Shown here in pieces: positions 10,500 to 19,132 of a DNA stretch of 64,000 nucleotides (within the stretch, counting starts at the first letter, position 1; each line of letters begins with the position of its first letter). A model generated the notes under the pieces. It made no database searches. It had not been told where the DNA came from and saw only the letters and a list, made by a program, of their open reading frames with translations. The stretch comes from Halomonas alkaliantarctica (GTDB lineage: Bacteria; Pseudomonadota; Gammaproteobacteria; Pseudomonadales; Halomonadaceae): assembly GCF_029854215.1 (NCBI RefSeq), contig NZ_CP122961.1, positions 4,092,001 through 4,156,000 on the forward strand, read 5' to 3'. The position numbers were made by a program, and so were the translations under genes.

Positions 10500-12020
10500 A
10501 TGAGCAAACAAGTAAACGATCAGGACGATGTACAACCGACGTCCGCCGATGCCTCTCAAGGCGTCCCTAAAACGACCGACAAAGCAGCTTCCACATCCAA
10601 CGCGACTGAGCCCAGTACGCCGACCACACCACCGAGCTCAACATCACCAGCGCAAAGTGGTGCTAAAAATAGTCGGTCGCGACGGCGTGGAAAGGGCTCG
10701 TCAGCGGCGAGTTCAACCGCTGCCAGCAGCACGGCTAAACCGGCAGATACCACGCCCAGTAGCACGAGCGCCCCTAGCGCGCCTAAAGAGAGCGCCAGCA
10801 GCACGACCTCACCTTCACCCAGTGCAGCTCAACCAAGCCCCTCTTCCTCAAGTGGGTCAGCCTCTAGTTCGCCATCTTCAAGCGCCACCTCGTCAAAGTC
10901 GACCAGCGACAAGTCATCGGCGGGGACTACACCGCCCACTGGCCACAAAGGCGGCAGCCAGAGCGGTGGCGGCAAAGGCGGGGGCGGTAAAAGTGGCGGT
11001 CTCGCGATTGCCCTGGTGATTATCCTGGCGATTGCCTTGGCGTTCATCGCCTGGCAAGGCTGGCAGCGCCTTGAGAGCCAGCAGCAGCGCCTTGACGAAG
11101 TAGCGCAACAGGCTGAAGGTAGCGCCTCGCAACAGGCGGTTAGCGACCTTGAATCACGCATAGATAGTGGTGAAGCCGAGCGCGATGAAGCGCTGCAGAG
11201 CACACTGGATGATCTACGCGACGAATTTGACAGCTACCGCAGCGATGTCGATGAGACCCTGGGCCAAGTGCTGGATCAGCTCTCTCAAGAGCAGGACACC
11301 GACGAGCGCGAGTGGCTGCACGCCGAAGCCGCCTACTTGCTGCGTCTGGCCAATCAGCGCTTACAGCTGGAAGGCGACGTTGACGGCGCTGCTGCGCTGC
11401 TGCGTACCGCTGATGCACGTCTGGTTGATGCTGATAACCCAGCATTGACGCCCGTGCGCGAAGCGATTGCCAATGAGCTAGCCGCACTTGACGCCGTGCC
11501 CCAGATCGACCGCACCGGCCTTTACTTAGCACTCAATGCCCAGCAAGAGCGCATCTCCACTCTGCGACTCTCTCAAGAAATTGAAGAGCAAGCGGTCACT
11601 TCCAGCATCGAACAGCCACCGACCGGCACTTTCCAGCGCCAGCTGGCACGCTTCGGTGAAGAGCTTAAAGACCTGGTGGTGGTTCGCCATCACGATGAAG
11701 CGCTGGAAGCACTGATTACCCCGGAGCAAGAGTCTTACCTGCGCCAGAGCCTGCGCTTAGTGCTGGAGCAGACGCAGTTGGCCCTACTCAACGAAGAGAA
11801 AGCGCTTTATGACGCGAGTCTAGACAAAGCGCTACAGCTGCTGAACGATTACTACGACACCACTCGCGAAGAGACCCAAAGCGTTATTGCGCGCCTTGAA
11901 GAGCTTAAGGAAGCCGAGGTAAAACCCGAGCTACCCGATATCAGCGCTTCACAGCAGGAACTCGCACGCTTTATCGACAACCGCTATGAGACGCGTGGCC
12001 AAAGCGGAGGTGATTCATGA
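10500..12020 (+). CDS. hemX: HemX family inner-membrane protein
   Basis: The 506-residue protein has a cytoplasmic head of about 165 residues made almost only of Ser, Thr, Pro, Ala and Gly with Lys/Arg patches. A single membrane segment follows (about residues 167-187, GGLAIALVIILAIALAFIAW). The rest is a helical, coiled-coil-prone periplasmic domain starting around WQRLESQQQRLDEVAQQAEG, containing the HemX core (EWLHAEAAYLLRLANQRLQLEGD). Once called a uroporphyrinogen methyltransferase, the family has no SAM fold and its role is unknown. It lies between hemD and hemY, overlapping hemY by 4 bases. Confidence 0.9.
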   Translation: MSKQVNDQDDVQPTSADASQGVPKTTDKAASTSNATEPSTPTTPPSSTSPAQSGAKNSRSRRRGKGSSAASSTAASSTAKPADTTPSSTSAPSAPKESASSTTSPSPSAAQPSPSSSSGSASSSPSSSATSSKSTSDKSSAGTTPPTGHKGGSQSGGGKGGGGKSGGLAIALVIILAIALAFIAWQGWQRLESQQQRLDEVAQQAEGSASQQAVSDLESRIDSGEAERDEALQSTLDDLRDEFDSYRSDVDETLGQVLDQLSQEQDTDEREWLHAEAAYLLRLANQRLQLEGDVDGAAALLRTADARLVDADNPALTPVREAIANELAALDAVPQIDRTGLYLALNAQQERISTLRLSQEIEEQAVTSSIEQPPTGTFQRQLARFGEELKDLVVVRHHDEALEALITPEQESYLRQSLRLVLEQTQLALLNEEKALYDASLDKALQLLNDYYDTTREETQSVIARLEELKEAEVKPELPDISASQQELARFIDNRYETRGQSGGDS

Positions 12021-13294
12021 GAAAGCTTGTTCTCCTCATTGTCGCAGGCCTCGCCGTCGGGGCCCTGTTTGGGCACCTGATGATGTCGGTGCCCGGTTAC
12101 TGGCTGATCCGCGTGGGCGACTCCTCCATCCAGACATCGTTTTGGTTTGGTCTGGTGCTGCTGTTTGCCGCCTTTATCGTCCTACACTTCGTGCTGCGTT
12201 TGCTCAGCGGTATTATTCGCCCCATGGGACGTTTTCGTAGCTGGAACAGTCGCGCCCGCAACCGTCGCGCCATGCAGCGCACCGTGCGTGGCTTGGTAGC
12301 ACTGACCGAAGGACGCTGGAAAAAAGCCGAAAAAACCCTGGTTAATGCCGCCGATGACTCCAGCACACCGCTAGTCAATTACCTATCCGCAGCGCTGGCG
12401 GCCCATTACCAGGGGCACCACGTGAAATCCCAGGAGCACCTGAATCAGGCGCAGCTCACCACCGACGGCGCCGATACGGCCGTTGGCCTGATGCAGGCGC
12501 AAATGATGATTGAGCGCCAGCAGCCGGAAGAGGCGCTGGCGATTCTGAATCGTCTGGATAAGAAGCTCTCTAACCACCCACAGGTGCTCAAGCTACTCAA
12601 GCAGGTGCATTTAAGTGTCAACGATTGGGAAGGCTTACGGCGTTTGATTCCACGTTTGGCGGCGCAGAAGCTCATTACCCAGCAAGAGCGTGAGCAGCTG
12701 GAGTTTAAAGCCTACCGCGAACTGATCGTGTTTGAAGCGCAAAACCCCACCAACATTGAACGGGTGCGTGGCCTTTGGGCCGATATGCCCGACTACCTGC
12801 GCGGCAACACCGAGTTGATCGTGTTATACAGCGAAGCGCTGATTCAAGCCAACGAAGAACCAATTGCCGAGCGCTTGCTCAACCACTCGCTGGATCACCA
12901 CTGGGACGCGCGGCTGGTAAAACGCTACGGCCTGCTGAATGTGGACGCGGGTCGCCAACTTGTCAAAGCCGAGAAGTGGCTACAAGAGCGCCCCAACGAC
13001 CCAGAGCTACTGCTTGCTTGCGGTCGTCTCTCCCTGCGCACCGGCCAGTGGCAAAAAGCAATCGAGTACTTTGAAGCCAGCCAGCGTCAGCGCCCCAACG
13101 GCGAAGTGTGTGCGGAGCTTGCGCGCCTCTATGCCAGCCTGGGCGAGCATAACAAGAGTCAGCTCTACTACCGTCATAGTGTTGAAATGCTGGCTAAATC
13201 ACTGCCATCGCTGCCGCAGCCCAGCGATGCTGACGACAGCAAAAAGCCAGACAGTAAGCAAAAAGAGAGTAAAACCATTAAGAAAAGCGCCTAG
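12017..13294 (+). CDS. hemY: HemY-type membrane protein with TPR repeats
   Basis: The 425-residue protein is not the oxygen-dependent protoporphyrinogen oxidase also named HemY. It has two N-terminal membrane segments (about 1-20 and 38-62) and then a helical repeat domain with TPR-like pairs, for example around LTEGRWKKAEKTLVNAA, EEALAILNRLDKKL and GQWQKAIEYFEASQ. The C-terminus is Lys/Ser-rich. It ends the hem operon, overlapping hemX by ATGA, and is followed at 13317 by a strong terminator. Its precise function in tetrapyrrole metabolism is not settled. Confidence 0.9.
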   Translation: MRKLVLLIVAGLAVGALFGHLMMSVPGYWLIRVGDSSIQTSFWFGLVLLFAAFIVLHFVLRLLSGIIRPMGRFRSWNSRARNRRAMQRTVRGLVALTEGRWKKAEKTLVNAADDSSTPLVNYLSAALAAHYQGHHVKSQEHLNQAQLTTDGADTAVGLMQAQMMIERQQPEEALAILNRLDKKLSNHPQVLKLLKQVHLSVNDWEGLRRLIPRLAAQKLITQQEREQLEFKAYRELIVFEAQNPTNIERVRGLWADMPDYLRGNTELIVLYSEALIQANEEPIAERLLNHSLDHHWDARLVKRYGLLNVDAGRQLVKAEKWLQERPNDPELLLACGRLSLRTGQWQKAIEYFEASQRQRPNGEVCAELARLYASLGEHNKSQLYYRHSVEMLAKSLPSLPQPSDADDSKKPDSKQKESKTIKKSA

Positions 13295-13316
13295 TAGCGC
13301 TTCTGCTATACAGCTC

Positions 13317-13343
13317 AAGGGCGCCTTCATAGGCGCCCTTTTT
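13317..13343 (+). terminator. Intrinsic terminator after the hem operon
   Basis: A perfect 9-base stem (AAGGGCGCC at 13317-13325 with GGCGCCCTT at 13332-13340) and a six-base loop is followed by more T residues. It closes the plus-strand hem operon 22 bases after hemY. On the minus strand the mscL stop lies only a few bases away at 13349 and the hairpin is followed by fewer T, but it may also serve mscL. Confidence 0.85.
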
Positions 13344-13348
13344 AGTGG

Positions 13349-13873
13349 CTAAGGCTTGGCAGGTGGAATGGGTGGTTCAGATGCAGCTTCAACCGGCGCT
13401 TCAGCCTCCACTGGCTGAGACAGCATCGCTGTACAGTGGCCACATCGTGTCGCTTTGATCGGCACCACCATCAAGCAGTAAGGGCACGGCTGCTCGGTAG
13501 GGCTTGCAGGCGCCACTGCCTCTTCGCGCTTTAAACGGTTGATGGTCCGTACCAATAAGAAGACCACAAAGGCGACAATCGTAAAGCTCACCACTGCATT
13601 GATAAACAGTCCCACATTGAGTGTTACCGCCCCCGCTGCCTGGGCATCTGCCAGCGTCGCATAAGGGCCACCCACACTCCCTGGCCGCAACACCACAAAC
13701 AGATTGGAGAAGTCGACCCCACCCACCAGTAAACCAATCAGCGGGTTCATCACATCCGCCACCAGGCTCTGCACAATCAGTGTGAATGCCCCGCCGATAA
13801 TGATCCCCACGGCCATATCGACAACATTGCCTTTTACCGCAAACTCACGGAACTCCTGAAAGAATTTTGCCAT
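13349..13873 (-). CDS. mscL: Large-conductance mechanosensitive channel with zinc-ribbon-like C-terminal tail
   Basis: Pressure-relief channel of the inner membrane that opens on osmotic downshock. The first 125 residues are standard Msc[21 protein letters not shown], the pore helix [16 protein letters not shown], a periplasmic loop and a second membrane helix (about 80-105). After the usual end (NRLKREEA) there is an extra tail of about 45 residues with CPYC and CGHC pairs, a four-cysteine zinc-ribbon-like pattern, then a Pro/Ala/Glu-rich end. Total length is 174 instead of about 136. The ATG at 13871-13873 has AGGA 12 bases ahead; an upstream TTG is less likely. Just upstream is a fourfold CGTT run (about 13888-13904). 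Confidence 0.93.
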   Translation of the reverse strand: MAKFFQEFREFAVKGNVVDMAVGIIIGGAFTLIVQSLVADVMNPLIGLLVGGVDFSNLFVVLRPGSVGGPYATLADAQAAGAVTLNVGLFINAVVSFTIVAFVVFLLVRTINRLKREEAVAPASPTEQPCPYCLMVVPIKATRCGHCTAMLSQPVEAEAPVEAASEPPIPPAKP

Positions 13874-14115
13874 ATTCAAACGTCCTACCGTTCGTTCGTT
13901 CGTTTTAGCCAATACCCAAAGTCACTTCATTCAATTAAGAGAATGGGTGACAGCGCGTTAAGCGGCAAGCTAGAAACGTTAATAAAAAAGCCTAAGTAAA
14001 CGCCAGGACAAGAAAGTAAGGTTTAAAAAAAAACGATGAATACCGCGAATAACGCATTAGGGTTAATATTTACTAACGTTAAGGAAAGACCCTATCACCA
14101 CATTTTTTCTTTATG

Positions 14116-14568
14116 CTATCGATGGGTAGTATCTAATAAAATCACCGCTTCTAGCGCCGCTCGGTAACCTTGAACCCCTAAACCGGCAATGACGCCATCG
14201 GCGCGCAGCGATACGTAGGAGTGATGGCGAAAGGCTTCACGCTTGTGAACATTGGACAAATGCACCTCAATCACTTTGCCATCAAAAGCATTGAGGGCAT
14301 CAAGAATAGCGACAGAGGTATGTGTGTAGGCCGCGGGATTGATGATAATCGCTTGGGTGCCATCCAGGCGCGCGGCATGAATAGCATCAATCAGTTCGCC
14401 TTCATGGTTACTTTGCAGGCAAGTGATGTCCCAGTCGGCCATCACTGCTTTCTCCCGCAAGAGATTATTCACGTCATCTAACGTCTCGTACCCGTATATC
14501 TCTGGCTGACGGCTACCCAGCAAGTTTAGATTGGGACCATGCAATACCAATACCTTTCCTTGACTCAT
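14116..14568 (-). CDS. aroQ: 3-dehydroquinate dehydratase, type II
   Basis: Dehydrates 3-dehydroquinate in the shikimate pathway. At 150 residues it has the flavodoxin-like type II fold: [21 protein letters not shown] at the start (in two parts) with the catalytic Tyr and Arg region, the [11 protein letters not shown] loop, [10 protein letters not shown] and the [15 protein letters not shown] lid with the catalytic His. The ATG at 14566-14568 is preceded by a GAAGAG box; a TTG four codons upstream is less likely. It stands alone on the minus strand, downstream of the dioxygenase gene by 58 bases. In other gammaproteobacteria it precedes accBC, which is not the case here. Confidence 0.95.
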   Translation of the reverse strand: MSQGKVLVLHGPNLNLLGSRQPEIYGYETLDDVNNLLREKAVMADWDITCLQSNHEGELIDAIHAARLDGTQAIIINPAAYTHTSVAILDALNAFDGKVIEVHLSNVHKREAFRHHSYVSLRADGVIAGLGVQGYRAALEAVILLDTTHR

Positions 14569-14626
14569 AACGCTCTTCAACCTTGTGTGTTGGTGGATAA
14601 ATCGCGGATACAGCCTGTTCTATCAC

Positions 14627-15988
14627 TTAACCCGCCAACTGCGCCAGCGCCTGCTCAAGCGATGCTTCCTGGCGCTGGGCATACAGCGCGATTTCATCGA
14701 TGACGGCACTCCCTAAGGCCTGCTCAAACGCCTGCTGGCTTGCGCTGCTGGCATAATTATCATGGCTGCTTTCACCCAGGTTGGATTGAAAAATACCGGC
14801 CGCGCTCACGGGTAAGAAATCTTCATAAATCATGGGGGTAACGCTAAGAGCTCCCTGATCGATCAAGCTATCCACCTGCTCAACCGAGATCGGTCCTTGT
14901 ACAGATACACCGTGAACCGCTTGATAGTGGAAAAACGCTAACCCTTCACGACGCAGTGTTTCATAGGTCTCGGGAAACGCTTTAAACACCTCAGATAAAT
15001 GCGCTTGATGGGCGTCGTTATTCGCTACTACGGGTGCACTTTCCTTGGCAACTGCTAGCAGGCGGTCATATAGCTCGCGCCCTTTCCGCGTTAAGGCGAT
15101 ACCGCGCTGTTCGATTTCGCCAAAGCGGGCGGTGTGTTTACCCTCTGCCGCATCCGCGAAGGCAATCGTCTCCTCCAGCGCTTTGAAGCTGGTTTGGCGT
15201 AGGAGGATCGGACAGTCGCGACGTGGCGGGCCTTCAATAGTCGCTTTAGGGTCAATGCCAACGCTGGGCATACGCTGCTGCACTTCATCAATATCCAGCG
15301 TTCGCGGCGTAAGGTGGTTAATGTGCGGGCCGCGGAAGCAGACAACATCGGCGATTAAGCGGTGTTCGGCATGCAAACGCTCATAGGTAGCTAAATTGAC
15401 CGTGGCGTTGTCGTGCCAGCGGAATGTTTCCAACGCTTCCTGCACAAACTGCTTGGCATCGTCGGCACTTAGGCCGCCCTGCTGTTCAAAACGCCCGATA
15501 AGCATTTTGACGTTGGCGGTGAAGATATCGCGGGCGCTTAAAATCTCGCTTGCCTGCTCTCTTAGCGCTGCCTTTTCAATCAGTTCAAGGCGCAGTAACG
15601 AGGTAAATACGCGAAAGGGGTTACGCTTAAGCGCGCTATCAGCAACGGGTCTAAACGCCGTGGAATGTACCGGCACGCCTGCGGTAGATAAGTCGTAATA
15701 CCCCACCGGCTCCATCCCCATGACCGCGAACATGCGTCGTAGCATGGCAAGCTCGCCAGGAGTGCCCACACGAATAGCGCCATGGCGTTCAACGTTGATA
15801 CGCGCCAGCTCATCACTATTTTGCAATTCGTTATTCAGCCCAGGATTAGCGGCTAGCACCTCCTGGTTAACCGCCTCAACCAGCGACAGCAAGGTGCCGT
15901 ATTGCGGCACCTCCTGCTGATACATTGCCGACATCGCGCGGGAAAACTGGTCACGGATTTCATCACTGCTAACGTAAACTGAACTCAT
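14627..15988 (-). CDS. DUF1338 / YdcJ-HglS-type 2-oxoadipate dioxygenase/decarboxylase
   Basis: A 453-residue protein of the DUF1338 family. Family members HglS/YdcJ are Fe(II) enzymes that turn 2-oxoadipate into D-2-hydroxyglutarate in lysine breakdown. The HGAIR motif at residues 69-73 fits the conserved metal-ligand His and substrate Arg of the family, and HSTAFRP (108-114) and the RGPHINHLTPRTLDID segment are also family-like. The function is inferred from the family; no other lysine-catabolism gene is nearby. It is divergent from the DUF72 gene and has its own promoter region at 15989-16202. Confidence 0.85.
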   Translation of the reverse strand: MSSVYVSSDEIRDQFSRAMSAMYQQEVPQYGTLLSLVEAVNQEVLAANPGLNNELQNSDELARINVERHGAIRVGTPGELAMLRRMFAVMGMEPVGYYDLSTAGVPVHSTAFRPVADSALKRNPFRVFTSLLRLELIEKAALREQASEILSARDIFTANVKMLIGRFEQQGGLSADDAKQFVQEALETFRWHDNATVNLATYERLHAEHRLIADVVCFRGPHINHLTPRTLDIDEVQQRMPSVGIDPKATIEGPPRRDCPILLRQTSFKALEETIAFADAAEGKHTARFGEIEQRGIALTRKGRELYDRLLAVAKESAPVVANNDAHQAHLSEVFKAFPETYETLRREGLAFFHYQAVHGVSVQGPISVEQVDSLIDQGALSVTPMIYEDFLPVSAAGIFQSNLGESSHDNYASSASQQAFEQALGSAVIDEIALYAQRQEASLEQALAQLAG

Positions 15989-16202
15989 CGGGCTATCCTA
16001 TTCGTAAGCGGCTACACCTGCCCATTGAGGGCTTTACCCACCATAGTAGCGCTATCGGCGTCTTAACAATTTCACATTTTCCGCACCTTGCTATACATAA
16101 AAGCCATGCAAAGCCCATATAAGAGCCGCTATGCACGCTTAACGGGCAGGGCGCTTAACCTGTTACATTAGCACTTGATCTTGTTGACGTAGGCTGGCAC
16201 CC

Positions 16203-17057
16203 ATGACGCTTCCTCTTTATCTAGGTTTGCCTATGTGGGCCAATCAAGACTGGCTTGGCAACTTTTATCCACGCCATGCCAAAACCGAGCTGTTAAGCGA
16301 TTACGCCGCGGTGTTTTCCAGCGTTGAGGGCAACACTACCTTTTATAGCGGTACCCCAAAGCCGGAAACCATTGCCGCCTGGGTGCGTCAGGCACCACCT
16401 CACTTTCGCTTTTGTTTTAAATTGCCTGCCAGCGTCACCCACGATCAACGGTTAACGCGGTTAGAAGATGCCTGGGCTTTTTTAACGGCGCTAGAACCGC
16501 TGCACGACCGCCTTGGACCGACCATGGTGCAACTACCCCGGGATTTTGGCCCACAAGAGCTTCCCCAGCTTGAAGCGCTGCTCGCCGCTTGGCCTGCCCA
16601 TTTGCCTTGCGCGGTCGAGGTACGTCACCCAGCGTTTTTCCACAAAGGAGCCGCCGAGACGGCTCTTAACCGCCTGTTGATAACTTATTCGGCCAACCGC
16701 GTAATGCTCGACGTACGCCCGCTCTTCTCAACCCCGTCAAATGGCCATATGGGCTTGGCCCATGCCCAGCAAGAAAAGCCGAAACTCCCGCTACACGTGC
16801 TTTCCACGGCAAATTTTCCTGTCATTCGTTTCATTGGCCATATTGACAAAACAATTAATAGCAGCTACTTCACCGCCTGGAAAGCCCGTCTAAAGCTGTG
16901 GATAAATCAGGGGAAAACCCCTTTCTTATTTGTGCATACTGCGGATAACCGTGAGTCTCCCTACATGGCTCGGTTACTCTATGACGCGCTGGGAGAAGTA
17001 ACACCCTTACCCCCACTTGCGCCCTTCGCGGGTGAAAAGCAAAGCCAGCTGTTTTAA
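16203..17057 (+). CDS. DUF72 (YecE-like) family protein
   Basis: The 284-residue protein has the TIM-barrel-like DUF72 pattern: YLGLPMWANQDWLGNFYP, FSSVEGNTTFYSGTPKPETIAAW, FCFKLPASVTHDQRL, CAVEVRHPAFF and VMLDVRPLF. DUF72 proteins share residues with sugar isomerase-like barrels, but no reaction has been proven. It is a single gene divergent from the DUF1338 gene. A short palindrome GCCAGCTAACTGGC lies just after it at 17071-17084 without a T run. Confidence 0.88.
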   Translation: MTLPLYLGLPMWANQDWLGNFYPRHAKTELLSDYAAVFSSVEGNTTFYSGTPKPETIAAWVRQAPPHFRFCFKLPASVTHDQRLTRLEDAWAFLTALEPLHDRLGPTMVQLPRDFGPQELPQLEALLAAWPAHLPCAVEVRHPAFFHKGAAETALNRLLITYSANRVMLDVRPLFSTPSNGHMGLAHAQQEKPKLPLHVLSTANFPVIRFIGHIDKTINSSYFTAWKARLKLWINQGKTPFLFVHTADNRESPYMARLLYDALGEVTPLPPLAPFAGEKQSQLF

Positions 17058-17117
17058 CCCATCTTTTTAGGCCAGCTAACTGGCATGCTTCCTTTCGATC
17101 AGATAAATTGCGCCTAC

Positions 17118-17157
17118 TTTCGGAAAAGTACGCTGGCAATGACTCATTTTTCCGAAA
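17118..17157. promoter_or_regulatory. Long inverted repeat upstream of the NSS transporter gene
   Basis: TTTCGGAAAA at 17118-17127 is matched exactly by TTTTCCGAAA at 17148-17157, 20 bases apart. Outside these, CGCC (17111-17114) and GGCG (17161-17164) also pair across three mismatched positions. The centre-to-centre spacing is 30 bases, close to three helical turns. It could be a paired operator or a long hairpin in the leader; no protein can be named from sequence. Confidence 0.55.
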
Positions 17158-17212
17158 ACTGGCGTGCACAGTACGCAGTAACTTACACAACAATCGACTT
17201 AATGGGTGATGT

Positions 17213-18556
17213 ATGGCGAAGCTTGCACATGCACAGTGGTCATCACGAATGACCTTTGTGCTGGCCGCCGCGGGTTCGGCGGTGGGTCTTGGAAATATCT
17301 GGAAATTTCCGTATATGGTGGGCGAAAGCGGCGGTGCTGCTTTCGTATTTGTGTATTTGATCTGTATAGCATTGATTGGCTTGCCCATTCTCGTCTCTGA
17401 GTGGCTATTGGGGCGACGCGGCCAGAAGAACCCCGCCAGCACCATGTCAGAGCTGGCGCGCACGGCGAATAAACCGAAAGCCTGGGCCATTGTGGGCATT
17501 AGCGGCATTGTCGGGGCCTTCTTGATTTTGTCGTTTTATAGCGTGATTGGCGGCTGGTCGCTCTACTACACCGTCAACTCAGTGAGTGGTGCATTCACCG
17601 GCCAAGACGCCGATGGGATTGGAGCGCTATTTAGCGGCATGTTGAGTAACCCTGGATTGCTGCTGCTGGGTCACTCCGTGTTTATGCTACTGGTCATTGG
17701 GATTGTCGCCCGGGGCGTTACCAAAGGCCTTGAAGGCGCTGTACGCATTCTGATGCCAGTCCTCGCACTGCTGCTGGTGGTGCTGATCGGTTACGGAATG
17801 ACGACCGGTCACTTTGGCGAAGCGTTGACATATATGTTCAACCCTGACTGGAGCAAGCTCACGGCAGAAACCGTGCTAGCCGCCCTGGGCCACGCCTTCT
17901 TCACCCTCTCGCTGGGTATGGGCATCATGATGGCTTACGGCTCTTACCTGGGCAAAGAGATCGATCTGCTGCAAACCGCCCGCACGGTCATCATTATGGA
18001 TACCGTCATCGCGCTAGGCGCTGGTTTAGCCATCTTCCCGATCGTGTTTGCTAATAACCTGGATGTCGCTTCGGGCCCAGGGCTGATTTTCGTCACCCTG
18101 CCGCTGGCCTTTGGCAATATTGATGGTGGTTTACTGTTAGGTTTGATGTTCTTTTTGCTGCTGACGTTTGCGGCATTAACTTCGGCCATTTCACTGCTTG
18201 AGCCCGTGGTAGAGTTCATTGAAGAGCGAACGCCGCTAAGCCGTGTCACCGCAACTATCGTAGCTGGTGTGGGAGCCTGGCTACTGGGTATTGCGGCACT
18301 GCTGTCGTTCAACGTGTGGAGCGAACCGGTGCTGTTTGGGCTGGGTGTGTTCGACCTGCTGGATACACTGACCAGCAAAATCATGCTGCCGCTAACGGGG
18401 CTGGGTGCGATTCTATTCACCGCCTGGTGCCTGGAGCGCAACAGCGTGGAAGACGAGCTGGGTCTTTCCGCGACCGGAAAGAGCGTATGGAACATCATCG
18501 CGCGCTATTTAGCGCCCGCTGGCGTTATTGCTGTGTTCGTGACGGGTCTTATTTAA
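17213..18556 (+). CDS. Sodium-dependent transporter, NSS (SNF) family
   Basis: The 447-residue membrane protein has the NSS/LeuT signature in TM1 (AAAGSAVGLGNIWKFPYMVGE in two parts, about residues 19-40), the unwound substrate and Na+ site, followed by GGAAFVFVYLICIALIGLPIL. About 11 to 12 membrane segments are visible, fewer than in LeuT's larger relatives, as in the bacterial short NSS group. Family members import amino acids or related osmolytes with Na+. The substrate cannot be told. No partner gene is adjacent, and the inverted repeat at 17118-17157 lies in its upstream region. Confidence 0.92.
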   Translation: MAKLAHAQWSSRMTFVLAAAGSAVGLGNIWKFPYMVGESGGAAFVFVYLICIALIGLPILVSEWLLGRRGQKNPASTMSELARTANKPKAWAIVGISGIVGAFLILSFYSVIGGWSLYYTVNSVSGAFTGQDADGIGALFSGMLSNPGLLLLGHSVFMLLVIGIVARGVTKGLEGAVRILMPVLALLLVVLIGYGMTTGHFGEALTYMFNPDWSKLTAETVLAALGHAFFTLSLGMGIMMAYGSYLGKEIDLLQTARTVIIMDTVIALGAGLAIFPIVFANNLDVASGPGLIFVTLPLAFGNIDGGLLLGLMFFLLLTFAALTSAISLLEPVVEFIEERTPLSRVTATIVAGVGAWLLGIAALLSFNVWSEPVLFGLGVFDLLDTLTSKIMLPLTGLGAILFTAWCLERNSVEDELGLSATGKSVWNIIARYLAPAGVIAVFVTGLI

Positions 18557-18589
18557 GGTAAGCTGTCACTACCCTGCTGTTTACTAGCC

Positions 18590-18805
18590 TTAGTGCAATT
18601 CGCTCTCTTGCCGATCTTCATCAGGCAAGGGGGCGATATCCCGCGATAATTTTTGGAACTCCCTGTGCAGCTCAATGCCACGGCGCGCTCTTAAGCTACG
18701 CTGGGCAGCGCTACGCTGGCGCTGAGCATGCTCATCCACTTGTAAACTCATAAAAATGTCGAGCAATTCGCTTTTAACCGAGGTGATTCGTTCGACGTTT
18801 CTCAT
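18590..18805 (-). CDS. Small hypothetical protein
   Basis: A 71-residue, charged, helix-prone protein (MRNVERITSVKSELLDIFMS, then RAARRGIEL-like repeats rich in Arg and Glu). It has no signal peptide, membrane segment or cysteine. I do not recognise the family with certainty; the Arg-rich central helix vaguely recalls the small PA3496-like proteins of pseudomonads. A strong GGAGGA ribosome site 11 bases before the ATG at 18803-18805 supports that it is a real gene. It converges on the NSS transporter gene. Confidence 0.6.
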   Translation of the reverse strand: MRNVERITSVKSELLDIFMSLQVDEHAQRQRSAAQRSLRARRGIELHREFQKLSRDIAPLPDEDRQESELH

Positions 18806-19132
18806 AATCGACGTTCCTCCAGATGAATATGCCTTCGTCCACCTGCATCCGTGACGACTGTTATGATGCAGTGCGGCACTTCAATTATTACTATAACCTA
18901 CTTGACAAAATGATGACCAATCTTAAAAAAACTGACTAACGACCTTTAAACGCTGACAAAACACGGTCCGATAGTTAGTGGCCCTATCCACTCATTGAGG
19001 CATACTGTGAACATCAGCATTGAATTAACGCAAAGCATAGCAATGAACAGACAGACATAAACGACCGTTTCAAACGAGCGTATATTGGCGTACTGTTGAA
19101 TACCTGTTGGTTGAGCACCCAAGGAGCTGAAC
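18806..19132. other. Intergenic region between small protein and hexR-like gene
   Basis: This 327-base AT-rich stretch must hold the two divergent promoters. A TTGACA at 18903 and a TATATT at 19081-19086 are promoter-like elements, but I cannot pair them confidently. CTGCATC (18843-18849) and GATGCAG (18865-18871) form a 7-base inverted repeat. No open frame with a ribosome site and no RNA gene was seen. Confidence 0.5.

Noticed and set aside
13913..14115. AT-rich gap between mscL and aroQ as a hidden small gene or RNA
   Set aside because: No open frame with a ribosome site and no stable stem with a T run was found; it is most likely the mscL promoter region.
17071..17084. Palindrome GCCAGCTAACTGGC after the DUF72 gene as a terminator
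   Set aside because: The stem is only five base pairs and no T run follows on the plus strand.
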